11,015 nucleotides of DNA. It comes from Flavisolibacter sp. (lineage in GTDB: Bacteria; Bacteroidota; Bacteroidia; Chitinophagales; Chitinophagaceae). Location: contig JACDAZ010000121.1 in assembly GCA_013695175.1 (NCBI GenBank), positions 1 through 11,015 on the forward strand, in the 5' to 3' direction. Under the pieces are notes generated by a model. It had not been told where the DNA came from. It did not search any database and was given only the letters and a program-made list of their open reading frames with translations. Below are positions 1-6,580 of this stretch, one piece after another. Each line of letters starts with the position of its first letter. Positions within the stretch are counted from its first letter, which is position 1. A program made the position numbers and the translations under genes.

Positions 1-149
1 GTTAAATAGTTATGCATGCCCTGCGAAAACCTGTTACGGTAACTACCTGAATCATATAATAATACACTGCGTCTGCATCTGCCTAAAACTACTGCTGCGT
101 TTAATCCTGCCGGTCCTCCTCCAACTATTATAACATCCCAGATATCCAT
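1..149 (-). CDS. NAD(P)/FAD-dependent oxidoreductase, thioredoxin-reductase-like (N-terminal fragment)
   Basis: Partial gene that runs off the left edge; 49 codons are visible from the ATG at 147-149. The protein opens MDIWDVIIVGGGPAGLNAA, with hydrophobic beta-1 residues followed by GGGPAG, the GxGxxG dinucleotide-binding motif that holds the ADP part of FAD. A second strand, VLLYDSG, follows at about residues 33-39, and the acidic residue there fits the FAD ribose-binding position. The next residues, NRFSQGMHNYL, match the stretch after that strand in thioredoxin-reductase-like flavoproteins. The family transfers electrons from NAD(P)H through FAD to a disulfide or other acceptor in the cytoplasm. 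A redox CxxC would lie outside the window, so true thioredoxin reductase cannot be separated from CxxC-lacking relatives. It is divergent from the receiver gene at 385. A possible -10-like CATCTTTG (minus strand) lies at 190-197. Confidence 0.88.
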   Translation of the reverse strand, partial: MDIWDVIIVGGGPAGLNAAVVLGRCRRSVLLYDSGSYRNRFSQGMHNYL

Positions 150-384
150 ACTGTTTTTTTTTGATGCAGTACTTGCTGCAAATAAGGTGCAAAGATGATT
201 ATTAATAATGGTTCAAACATTAATAAATACAAGTTGATTATCAATTGATTTGTAAAATTAAACCTGATGTATAATCAATTTTGAGCTGTCAAATTACATA
301 TTCTGATAAAAAATAACAATTACACTGTTTGTTAAGTGCAATGAATCACTAATTTCATCCAAGATTTAAAAAAAGAAATTAGCC

Positions 385-765
385 ATGACAGAAACCCTAA
401 AAGACAATAAGCTTAAAAAAGTATTGATAATTGAAGATGAAGGCGACATGTGTTTGTTGCTGAATATTATGTTGAATGGAAAAGATATGGATCTTGACCA
501 TGTTAAAAATATAGGTGGCGCAGAAGAATATTTAAAAAACGAACAACCTGCTGTTGTCATACTTGATAACAAACTTCCGGATGGCTTTGGTGTAGACTTT
601 ATAAATGTAATTAAGAAAGATTACCCGGCTATTAAAGTAATTATGATATCCGGTTATGATGCTTCTGCCCGTGATGTAGCTTTAGAAAATGGGGCTGATA
701 TTTTCTTGCAGAAACCATTTACAAAGGATCAGCTGTATCAGTCAATCATGCAACTATTGAATTAA
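385..765 (+). CDS. Stand-alone response regulator receiver protein (CheY-like)
   Basis: This 126-residue protein is a single receiver domain with no output domain. The phosphorylation-site residues are all present: acidic pair E17-D18 after beta-1 (VLIIED), phospho-acceptor D61 in VVILDNKLPDG, S89 in MISGYD at the conserved Thr/Ser position, and K110 in the QKPF motif. A partner histidine kinase should therefore phosphorylate it, and it would signal through protein contact rather than DNA binding. No kinase gene is in the window, so its partner and pathway are unknown. The gene stands alone, is divergent from the flavoprotein gene and ends just before a strong hairpin terminator. Its start follows an A-rich, weak ribosome-binding region. 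Family assignment is very secure; cellular role is not. Confidence 0.93.
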   Translation: MTETLKDNKLKKVLIIEDEGDMCLLLNIMLNGKDMDLDHVKNIGGAEEYLKNEQPAVVILDNKLPDGFGVDFINVIKKDYPAIKVIMISGYDASARDVALENGADIFLQKPFTKDQLYQSIMQLLN

Positions 766-770
766 GCAAA

Positions 771-798
771 AGGGATCTTTTGGATCCCTCTTTTTTTT
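771..798. terminator. Intrinsic terminator between convergent genes
   Basis: AGGGATC (771-777), loop TTTTG, GATCCCT (783-789), then C and eight T (791-798) form a seven-base-pair stem with a T-run on the plus strand, ending the receiver gene. Read on the minus strand the same stem is followed by TTTTGC, so it may also stop transcripts from the converging peptidase gene, whose stop codon (797-799) overlaps the T-run. Confidence 0.85.
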
Positions 799-2845
799 AT
801 TGTAAATATTTTTTCAGCCAATCCTGAACTTCACTATACCAAAAGCGGCTGTTTTCAGGTTTTAGTATCCAATGATTCTCATCTGGAAAAACTATTAGTT
901 TACTGGGTATCTGCAATCTTTGTAATAAACCAAAATTTTCAATTGAATTATTAATAGGAACCCTGTAATCTCTTTCACCAATAGTAATTAATACAGGTGT
1001 TTTAAAATTTGCAGCATAACGTATAGGATTTTGTTCATTCCATGCTGTTTGGTTCACCCAGGGGGCGCTGCCAATCATTACTTCACGTCCATACATATAA
1101 TCACTGGTTAAAAATTGTGATTCACTATTTACAAGACCGGCATGAGAGATTAGTGTTTTATATCTTGTAGTAGAAGCCTGCATCCAGTTTGCCAAATGTC
1201 CTCCATAACTTCCGCCTCCGGCGGCTTGCCTGCTGCCATCAATAAATGCAAAACGTTTAATGGCATCATCGGCTGCTTCATTTATTTCCTGTGCAGGACC
1301 TTTTAACGGATCAAACTGAATGTCCTGTGAAAATTTTTCGCCATAACCTGTAGATCCTGTATAATCTGTAAGTAAAACAACATATCCCGGTGCAGCTAGC
1401 AACTGATAATTCCACCTGTAGCCCCAATTATTTTTCCAGGCGCTGGCAGGTCCTCCGTGCATAACAACAAACAATGGATATTTTTTGCCTGGATCAAAAC
1501 CTGCAGGTTTCACCAACTTACTTCTAACTTGTTTTCCCCTGCTTGTTGTAGTCCAAAAAATTTCAGGTTCATGCATATCTAAAGTTGCCAGGGCAGCATC
1601 ATTAAATTTGGTAATAAACAGAGGATTTGCAGGTGTTGTATTGACGCGGACTATCTCTGCAGGCCTTGTTGCACTCTCGTAATTGCTTATTACCACTCTG
1701 CCATCAGAAGAAACAGTAACAGATGTAAATGCACCATTCATTGAAGTAAGTGGTGTAGCATTTCCTTTACTTACATCTGTAACAAAAATTTTATCATTGC
1801 CCTGGTCTTCTACACTCATATATATTTTATTGGCAGGGGCAACAACATAATTATTAATAGGGCGGTCAAGTGAAGGAACTACAATTGTTTTGTTGGCTAA
1901 GGATGGCCAATCAACACGTGTTAATTTACCGAGGTTATAAACTTTTTGATTGTTGTTGGGAGAAGATATAAAAAATAAATGTTTTCCATCTTTTGAAAAT
2001 GCAGGATTATTATGATTGCCGCTATTGCTGATCTTTATTGCATCACCTCCATCAATGGACAACCTGTATAATTCCGAAGTTGGGTCCTGGTAAGCAGCAG
2101 TGGTTCTATCCATTATAGCTACAAAAACAACTTCTTTGCTATTTGGTGCCCAGCATATATTTCCACCAAAAAAGAAACCTTCTTTAACGGTTGCAGAAAC
2201 AGGGGTAAAAATATTTTTAGGAGCAGAGCCCGGTTCTACAGACTGTACAAAAGCATGTGTTTGTTTTTCGTCATTCCATACATCAAAATTTCTTATGGGA
2301 AAACTGGTGTAAACACGTGCATTGTACTTTAGTTTTTTTCTTTCTTCAGCAACTTTTTTATTAGCAGAATCTGTAAAATTGCCGGGATATACTTTTGTTG
2401 TATACAATATCATTTTACCATCAGGACTCCATTGAGGATTTCCAACGCCTGTTGAAACATTACTGAATCTTTGTGCTTCGCCACCTTCAGCTATATTGAT
2501 AATATAAATTTGTGATACTTCATCTTCTTCACGCTTTGCAGAAAAAGCAATTGATTTACTGTCAGTGCTCCATTTATAACCACTTTCAGCACCTTTACCA
2601 AAAGTTATTTTTCTTGAGTTTGAACTTCCATCAGCAGGCACTATCCATAAGTCATTAACTACATCTTTTTCAACATAAGAAGGTTCTGTTACACTAAAAA
2701 CCACCCACTTCCCATCCGGGCTCACTTCCGGTGATCCTACCCGTTTCATGGCTGTCATGGTTTCATGAGTAATGGGCTTTTTAACCTGTCCGGAAACAGT
2801 ATTAATGGTGATAAAACAAAAAAGCAGAAAAAACAACTTGTGCAT
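797..2845 (-). CDS. Secreted S9 family peptidase (prolyl oligopeptidase / dipeptidyl peptidase type)
   Basis: With the ATG at 2843-2845 the product is 682 residues and begins with a signal peptide (MHKLFFLLFCFITINTVSGQ). A longer reading from 2914 adds 23 residues in front of that signal and is less likely. Residues about 35-400 form a beta-propeller containing PD40-type repeats such as SPDGKWVVF, WSTDSKSIAF, WSPDGKMILY and FSKDGKHLFF. The C-terminal alpha/beta-hydrolase domain has the oxyanion motif HGGP (463-466), nucleophile S546 in GGGSYGGH, D626 in GERDYRVP and H658 in DENHW, a complete Ser-Asp-His triad. The family cleaves short peptides, often after proline or by releasing dipeptides, here probably in the periplasm. 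Length is normal for S9. The gene is monocistronic and converges on the receiver gene. Exact specificity (DPP4-like, acylaminoacyl peptidase-like) cannot be read from sequence alone. Confidence 0.94.
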   Translation of the reverse strand: MHKLFFLLFCFITINTVSGQVKKPITHETMTAMKRVGSPEVSPDGKWVVFSVTEPSYVEKDVVNDLWIVPADGSSNSRKITFGKGAESGYKWSTDSKSIAFSAKREEDEVSQIYIINIAEGGEAQRFSNVSTGVGNPQWSPDGKMILYTTKVYPGNFTDSANKKVAEERKKLKYNARVYTSFPIRNFDVWNDEKQTHAFVQSVEPGSAPKNIFTPVSATVKEGFFFGGNICWAPNSKEVVFVAIMDRTTAAYQDPTSELYRLSIDGGDAIKISNSGNHNNPAFSKDGKHLFFISSPNNNQKVYNLGKLTRVDWPSLANKTIVVPSLDRPINNYVVAPANKIYMSVEDQGNDKIFVTDVSKGNATPLTSMNGAFTSVTVSSDGRVVISNYESATRPAEIVRVNTTPANPLFITKFNDAALATLDMHEPEIFWTTTSRGKQVRSKLVKPAGFDPGKKYPLFVVMHGGPASAWKNNWGYRWNYQLLAAPGYVVLLTDYTGSTGYGEKFSQDIQFDPLKGPAQEINEAADDAIKRFAFIDGSRQAAGGGSYGGHLANWMQASTTRYKTLISHAGLVNSESQFLTSDYMYGREVMIGSAPWVNQTAWNEQNPIRYAANFKTPVLITIGERDYRVPINNSIENFGLLQRLQIPSKLIVFPDENHWILKPENSRFWYSEVQDWLKKYLQ

Positions 2846-3371
2846 GTAAATTAAATTAGGAATGGAAATTACAGCAGAAGTGTAAATAAAGATTATGTTT
2901 TTTATTCTGTCCATAACCTGAAGTTGAACAACTAACCAAGATTAACAAGGTAGTTGCTTTCGAAATGGTCAAATGCACAACCGAACGATACACCATTGTT
3001 TAGGGGTTACTATTTGTATTTCTGTAAGGATTGGAGTTATATTTCCTCACTCATATGCCTGACTTATTGTTGCTTTTATGCAAAAGACTCCACATTCAAC
3101 CGCTTAGCTATCCAGGGAATTCAATTTTCAGGCAAAGTTTTACTTGAAGATGATGCTTTGTGTGCTGATGCTTACTTCATATACCATAAAAAATATCTTT
3201 TTGCACCCTTGCCATGCCTGGCGATGTGTGGACTTTAAAACTTACCAAAGTAAAGATGACCGATAATACACTCGCAATTGGAAGAAGATTAACTGGCAGT
3301 TGAAATTAATTGTTCTTTTTAAATATGTTTTCTTGAAAGGATATATTATATTGGCAAAAGAAATATTAAAA
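2846..3371. other. Divergent intergenic region with no convincing intact gene
   Basis: This 526-base gap separates the divergent peptidase and MORN/TonB_C genes and should hold the promoters of both. A 94-codon TTG-started reading frame (2954-3238, plus) has no recognisable family, no ribosome binding site and unusual composition. Another plus frame, 3214-3303, reads MPGDVWTLKLTKVKMTDN and continues to IGRRLTGS before a stop; this looks protein-like and could be the tail of a decayed gene. No tRNA, hairpin terminator or mobile-element end was seen. Confidence 0.5.
3300..3331 (+). promoter_or_regulatory. Putative Bacteroidota promoter for the MORN/TonB_C gene
   Basis: TTG at 3300-3302, a 21-base spacer and TATGTTTT at 3324-3331 match the Bacteroidota pattern TTG-N(about 20)-TAnnTTTG with one mismatch in the -7 box. 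The start codon lies 40 bases downstream. Read by eye only; in AT-rich DNA such matches occur by chance. Confidence 0.35.
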
Positions 3372-4313
3372 ATGAAATTGTATTTTTTTTGCTGCTTTTC
3401 ATTTTTTGCTATTACATCCTTTGCACAAAAAAAGGAAGAAGGATATGATGCACAATTTAAACCTACATCATATGCTGCACGTTATTATGTTATAACTGAA
3501 AAAAAAGATTCCTTATGGTATAGGGAAGCTTATTATTTACCTGAGAAAGGTATGTTTATGAAAGGATCCTATATAGATAAAGATTGTAAAATTGCTCATG
3601 GAAAATTTAAGTGGTATCATGAAAATAAAATATTGAAAGAGCAAGGAACATTTGTTAATGGTAACAGAGAAGGAGAATGGTTACAATTTAATAAAGAAGG
3701 TGAATTAACTGATTCAGCAAGTTTTGTTGGGGGAAGAAAGAAAGGCTTTAGTTTTAGCTGGCACAAAAACGGAATGATTTCAGATTCCACATCTTTTGAC
3801 GGATTAGGAAATGGCGTTCAGGTGAGTTGGTATGATGATGGCACACCCAGGCAAGCAGGTCATTATATTTCAGATACCTTGAAAAAAGGTCGCTGGCAAT
3901 ATTTTCATAGTAATGGAAAAATAAAAGCTGTTGAAGATTATGTAGATGGTGAACGAACTTCTTATAATTGTTTTGATGAAAACGGCATTAAATTATCTGA
4001 AACAGAGTGTGAAGAAAGAGAAGCAGAATTTTCTGGTGGAAGTTCTGCCTGGTCAGGATTTCTCAGCAAAAATCTTAATCCAAACTTACCTGCAAAAAAA
4101 GGGGCACCTCCGGGACAATACACTGTAATGATTCAATTTATTGTTGATAATGATGGAAAAGTTTATGACATTACACCTCTTACAAAATTTGGCTTTGGAA
4201 TGGAAGAGGAGGTAATGCGCATTATAAAAAAATCACCACGATGGATACCTGCACAACAATATGGAAGAAAAGTAAAAGCTTACAGAAAACAACCTATAAC
4301 TTTTGTAATATAA
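3372..4313 (+). CDS. Secreted MORN-repeat (YwqK-like) protein with C-terminal TonB domain
   Basis: The ATG at 3372 gives 313 residues starting with a signal peptide (MKLYFFCCFSFFAITSFAQ); the upstream TTG reading from 3300 only adds an implausible leader. Residues about 75-205 hold MORN_2-type repeats, seen as recurring G-x-W/F-x-x-[YFWH]-x-x-[NDE]-G units: GKFKWYHENK, GEWLQFNKEG, GFSFSWHKNG, GVQVSWYDDG, GRWQYFHSNG. Residues about 225-313 resemble a TonB C-terminal domain (QYTVMIQFIVDNDGKVYDI, then RIIKKSPRWIPA and KPI-like QPITFVI). It lacks the N-terminal membrane anchor and proline-rich linker of a working TonB, so it is probably a periplasmic or surface protein using the fold for binding, not an ExbB/D-driven transducer. 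YwqK relatives are often labelled 'toxin-antitoxin antitoxin'; nothing here supports that role. Confidence 0.85.
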   Translation: MKLYFFCCFSFFAITSFAQKKEEGYDAQFKPTSYAARYYVITEKKDSLWYREAYYLPEKGMFMKGSYIDKDCKIAHGKFKWYHENKILKEQGTFVNGNREGEWLQFNKEGELTDSASFVGGRKKGFSFSWHKNGMISDSTSFDGLGNGVQVSWYDDGTPRQAGHYISDTLKKGRWQYFHSNGKIKAVEDYVDGERTSYNCFDENGIKLSETECEEREAEFSGGSSAWSGFLSKNLNPNLPAKKGAPPGQYTVMIQFIVDNDGKVYDITPLTKFGFGMEEEVMRIIKKSPRWIPAQQYGRKVKAYRKQPITFVI

Positions 4314-4333
4314 TTTTCTGAGAATTAGTTTTT
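4312..4333 (+). terminator. Weak hairpin terminator after the MORN/TonB_C gene
   Basis: AATTTT (4312-4317), loop CTG and AGAATT (4321-4326) can form six pairs including one G-U, followed by AG and five T (4329-4333). It overlaps the stop codon. The stem is AT-rich, so efficiency is doubtful. Confidence 0.3.
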
Positions 4334-4437
4334 GTATTTGATTCATATTTATAGGATCATTTGAAGCCTTCATTTTTATTCCTCTTTTAAAACTCTGCAT
4401 TTAAACAGGCACATTTTTTATACAATAGATATTCAAT

Positions 4438-4474
4438 ATGTTGATCAGCATATTTTATCATTACTGATCAGCAT
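4438..4474. repeat. Pair of TGATCAGCAT direct repeats upstream of the dehydrogenase
   Basis: TGATCAGCAT occurs at 4442-4451 and again at 4465-4474, 23 bases apart start to start, close to two helical turns. Each is centred on the palindrome TGATCA; the first is part of a near-perfect 14-base palindrome, ATGTTGATCAGCAT (4438-4451). They lie about 10 bases or more upstream of a possible -33 element. This arrangement suits a dimeric regulator binding two sites, but no regulator gene is nearby. Confidence 0.4.
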
Positions 4475-4483
4475 GCCAAAAAA

Positions 4484-4514
4484 TTGTTGCTTAATTAAAT
4501 GGCGAATATTTTTT
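4484..4514 (+). promoter_or_regulatory. Putative promoter of the dehydrogenase unit
   Basis: TTG (4484-4486), a 20-base spacer and TATTTTTT (4507-4514) fit the Bacteroidota consensus with one mismatch in the -7 box. It lies just downstream of the TGATCAGCAT repeats and 25 bases before the start codon. Confidence 0.35.
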
Positions 4515-4539
4515 CATCTTAAAAAGAAAGGAATAAAAA

Positions 4540-5703
4540 ATGCTGGCAATGAATTATCGCGGCCCATTCAGGGTTCGTGCAGATCACAACAAACCTGATC
4601 CTGAAATTTTACATCCGCAAGATGCTATTGTTCGTGTTACCCGCTCATGTATTTGCGGATCAGATCTTCACATTTATCATGGTCTTGTTCCAGATACACG
4701 TGTAGGAACCACATTTGGTCATGAATTTACAGGTGTTGTAGAACAGGTTGGAACCGGAGTGCAAAAATTAAAAGTGGGCGATCATGTTTTAGTGCCATTT
4801 AATATTGCATGTGGCAGTTGTACATTTTGCAAGCAGGAGTTGTATGGTAATTGTCATGAATCAAATCCCGAAGCAACTGCTGTGGGTGGCATATTTGGAT
4901 ATTCTCACACTGCTGGTGGGTATGATGGTGGACAGGCAGAATATGTTCGTGTTCCATATGCTGATGTAGGACCTACCATAATACCTGAGGGGATGGACCT
5001 TGATGATGCAGTGTTGTTAACAGATGTGGTACCTACAGGTTACCAGGCAGCAGAAATGGGTGGTATAAAAAAAGGTGATACTGTAGTAGTGTTTGGTGCC
5101 GGACCTATTGGCATAATGGCTGCAAAATGTGCATGGTTGTTTGGTGCTGCTAGAGTAATTATCATTGATCATTTGGAATACAGGTTGGAGTTTGCAAGAA
5201 ATTATTCTCAATGCGAGGCATATAATTTTAAATCATTGGGAGACCCTGTTGTATTTATGAAAAAGACTACCGGAGGTTTGGGAGCTGATGTTTGTATTGA
5301 TGCCGTAGGTGCCGAAGCTGCCGGTGATACGATGCAAACTTTATTAGGAAGGAAAATGTTGATGACAGGTGGTTCTGCCACCGCCTTACATTGGGCTATC
5401 AATTCAGTGAAAAAAGGTGGTATCATTTCTATTGTTGGTGTGTATGGTCCTATTAATGCTCTGGTTCCTATTGGTAATGTAGTTAATAAAGGACTTACCA
5501 TACGTGCAAACCAGGCTTCAGTTAAAAGACTTCTTCCAAGAATGATAGAACATGTACAGGCAGGAAGAATTGATCCAAAAGGAATCATCACACATAGAAT
5601 ACCACTTGAAGAAGTATCAGAAGCTTATCATATATTCTCTGCAAAAAGAGATAATTGTATTAAACCGGTATTGATTCCACCAAAAGCAGAAATGAGGGCT
5701 TAA
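4540..5703 (+). CDS. Zinc-dependent alcohol dehydrogenase (MDR family)
   Basis: A complete 387-residue medium-chain dehydrogenase. The catalytic zinc ligands are C39 (in CICGSD), H61 and E62 (GHEFTG). The structural zinc loop is intact with C91, C94, C97 and C105. The cofactor domain shows FGAGPIG (185-191) and an acidic residue, D210, at the end of the next strand (VIIIDH), which favours NAD over NADP. The sequence style resembles the glutathione-independent formaldehyde dehydrogenase and threonine/sorbitol dehydrogenase side of the family, oxidising an alcohol or reducing an aldehyde in the cytoplasm; the substrate is not determined. AAAGGA (4527-4532), seven bases before the ATG, is one of the better ribosome binding sites in the window and supports this start over the ATG three codons later. 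It is followed after 17 bases by a gene of unknown function, so the two are probably co-transcribed. Confidence 0.93.
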   Translation: MLAMNYRGPFRVRADHNKPDPEILHPQDAIVRVTRSCICGSDLHIYHGLVPDTRVGTTFGHEFTGVVEQVGTGVQKLKVGDHVLVPFNIACGSCTFCKQELYGNCHESNPEATAVGGIFGYSHTAGGYDGGQAEYVRVPYADVGPTIIPEGMDLDDAVLLTDVVPTGYQAAEMGGIKKGDTVVVFGAGPIGIMAAKCAWLFGAARVIIIDHLEYRLEFARNYSQCEAYNFKSLGDPVVFMKKTTGGLGADVCIDAVGAEAAGDTMQTLLGRKMLMTGGSATALHWAINSVKKGGIISIVGVYGPINALVPIGNVVNKGLTIRANQASVKRLLPRMIEHVQAGRIDPKGIITHRIPLEEVSEAYHIFSAKRDNCIKPVLIPPKAEMRA

Positions 5704-5720
5704 CTATTAAATTATAAATC

Positions 5721-6278
5721 ATGGAAGATAAAAATATAGCATCAGTAAAGCCTTTTGAAAAAGAAAGGGAAAATCTTGCTGATAATTATAAGCATATTAA
5801 TGGATGGGGTATAGATGCTGATCCGGAGAATGAGCCAACATACCCAATGAAAACATATACAGGTGATGACCACAACAGGTTAGAATGGGAGAGACCTCCT
5901 TTACAAATACAGACTGTTGAAATTCTTAAATCAATTGAACACCCTCGCTTAACAGCTGTATATGGTACAGTAGCACCACCTTCAGGATTAAGTGGAATGA
6001 TAAGAAGATTTGCATTTAAATACAGCGAAAGTACCTATGCGCATTGGTTACCATTGGTATTTGCAGACAGGATAAATGTGGTAGAAGGAATTGTTGATGA
6101 TCTTGCACATGGCCATATACCCAATATTTTTGCGGAAAAAGGCTGGAAAGCTGAATGGAAATATAACCGACAGGAATTTGTGCAGAATATAGCTATTACC
6201 ATTGCCGTTGCTACAGCAGCCATAATTATATTCAGCAAGAGCAAAAAGAAAAAAAAGAAAAGTTTATTTAGTTTTTAG
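5721..6278 (+). CDS. C-terminally membrane-anchored protein of unknown function, partner of the dehydrogenase
   Basis: This 185-residue protein has no recognisable catalytic domain. The N-terminus is charged and soluble. The middle is rich in distinctive patches: INGWGIDADPENEPTYPM (26-43), NRLEWERPP (52-60), APPSGLSGMIRRFAF (85-99), FADRINVVEGIVDDLAHGH (114-132) and GWKAEWKYNR (141-150). Residues 156-171 form one hydrophobic membrane segment, followed by a polybasic tail (KSKKKKKK) that should stay in the cytoplasm, so the soluble part would face outward only if the N-terminus were exported; no signal peptide is visible. From memory, homologues with the same 'PPSGLSGMIRRFAF' and 'EDLAHGH' style occur in proteobacteria as hypothetical proteins; this needs a search. 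Its 17-base distance from the dehydrogenase suggests a shared function, perhaps placing the enzyme at the membrane (inference). Confidence 0.82.
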   Translation: MEDKNIASVKPFEKERENLADNYKHINGWGIDADPENEPTYPMKTYTGDDHNRLEWERPPLQIQTVEILKSIEHPRLTAVYGTVAPPSGLSGMIRRFAFKYSESTYAHWLPLVFADRINVVEGIVDDLAHGHIPNIFAEKGWKAEWKYNRQEFVQNIAITIAVATAAIIIFSKSKKKKKKSLFSF

Positions 6279-6314
6279 TGTTACATCATATTTTATTTTT
6301 TTTTGATGCTTGTT

Positions 6315-6460
6315 TTATATGTTTTCTTCAAGCTTATCCAGCGATTGTTGCCAGCCAACAATACATTCATCAATCATGGCGGATGGTATTATAATGATAC
6401 ATTTATTATACGTTCTATATGTACGGTTTTTTGTTCTTTAACTAATGCTGATGGTTCCAT
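6315..6460 (-). pseudogene. Internally deleted AHSA1/SRPBCC-domain gene remnant
   Basis: Two pieces of one gene lie in order on the minus strand. From the ATG at 6458-6460 the reading is MEPSALVKEQ, then KTVHIERIINVSL and a stop, matching the first beta strand of AHSA1 (Hsp90 ATPase activator-like) SRPBCC proteins, which typically start with TVHIERxINAP. About ten bases later, in another frame, 6315-6377 reads MIDECIVGWQQ, then SLDKLEENI and a stop, the typical C-terminal helix (GWQQSLDKLE). Intact family members are about 140-160 residues; here only 146 bases remain, so roughly 300 bases of the centre have gone and the frame is broken. The fragment fills most of the gap between the membrane protein gene and the serine hydrolase gene. 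Family recognition comes from the two terminal motifs only. Confidence 0.72.
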
Positions 6461-6544
6461 TGAAATTAAATTTATAAGTGAACACAAAATAAAATACAAT
6501 TGATAAAAAATGTATTTCAAAAACGGCATTATGGAGGGGCTGCG

Positions 6545-6552
6545 TAAATTTG
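6545..6552 (+). promoter_or_regulatory. -7 promoter element of the serine hydrolase gene
   Basis: TAAATTTG is an exact match to the Bacteroidota -7 consensus TAnnTTTG, 28 bases before the ATG at 6581. No clear TTG -33 element was seen at the usual distance. It implies a 5' leader of about 20-25 bases. Confidence 0.5.
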
Positions 6553-6580
6553 ATAAGACTACAACTACTTATCTTTAAAC

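Noticed and set aside
366..572. 68-codon minus-strand frame over the receiver gene start
   Set aside because: Antisense shadow of the receiver domain; composition is low-complexity and no ribosome binding site is visible.
2846..2914. Longer N-terminus for the S9 peptidase starting at 2914
   Set aside because: It would place 23 residues before a complete signal peptide; the ATG at 2843-2845 gives a standard secreted protein.
3300..3371. TTG-started N-terminal extension of the MORN/TonB_C protein
   Set aside because: The ATG at 3372 directly begins a signal peptide, and the upstream stretch instead holds a plausible promoter.
3372..4313. Toxin-antitoxin function for the YwqK-like repeat protein
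   Set aside because: The label is inherited from annotation of YwqK relatives; here the protein is exported and no toxin gene adjoins it.
5208..5591. 127-codon minus-strand reading frame inside the dehydrogenase gene
   Set aside because: It is fully antisense to a clearly real, motif-complete dehydrogenase and shows no domain of its own.
6303..6503. 66-codon plus-strand frame after the membrane-anchored protein gene
   Set aside because: It is the antisense of the AHSA1 remnant, whose minus-strand reading matches a known family at both ends.
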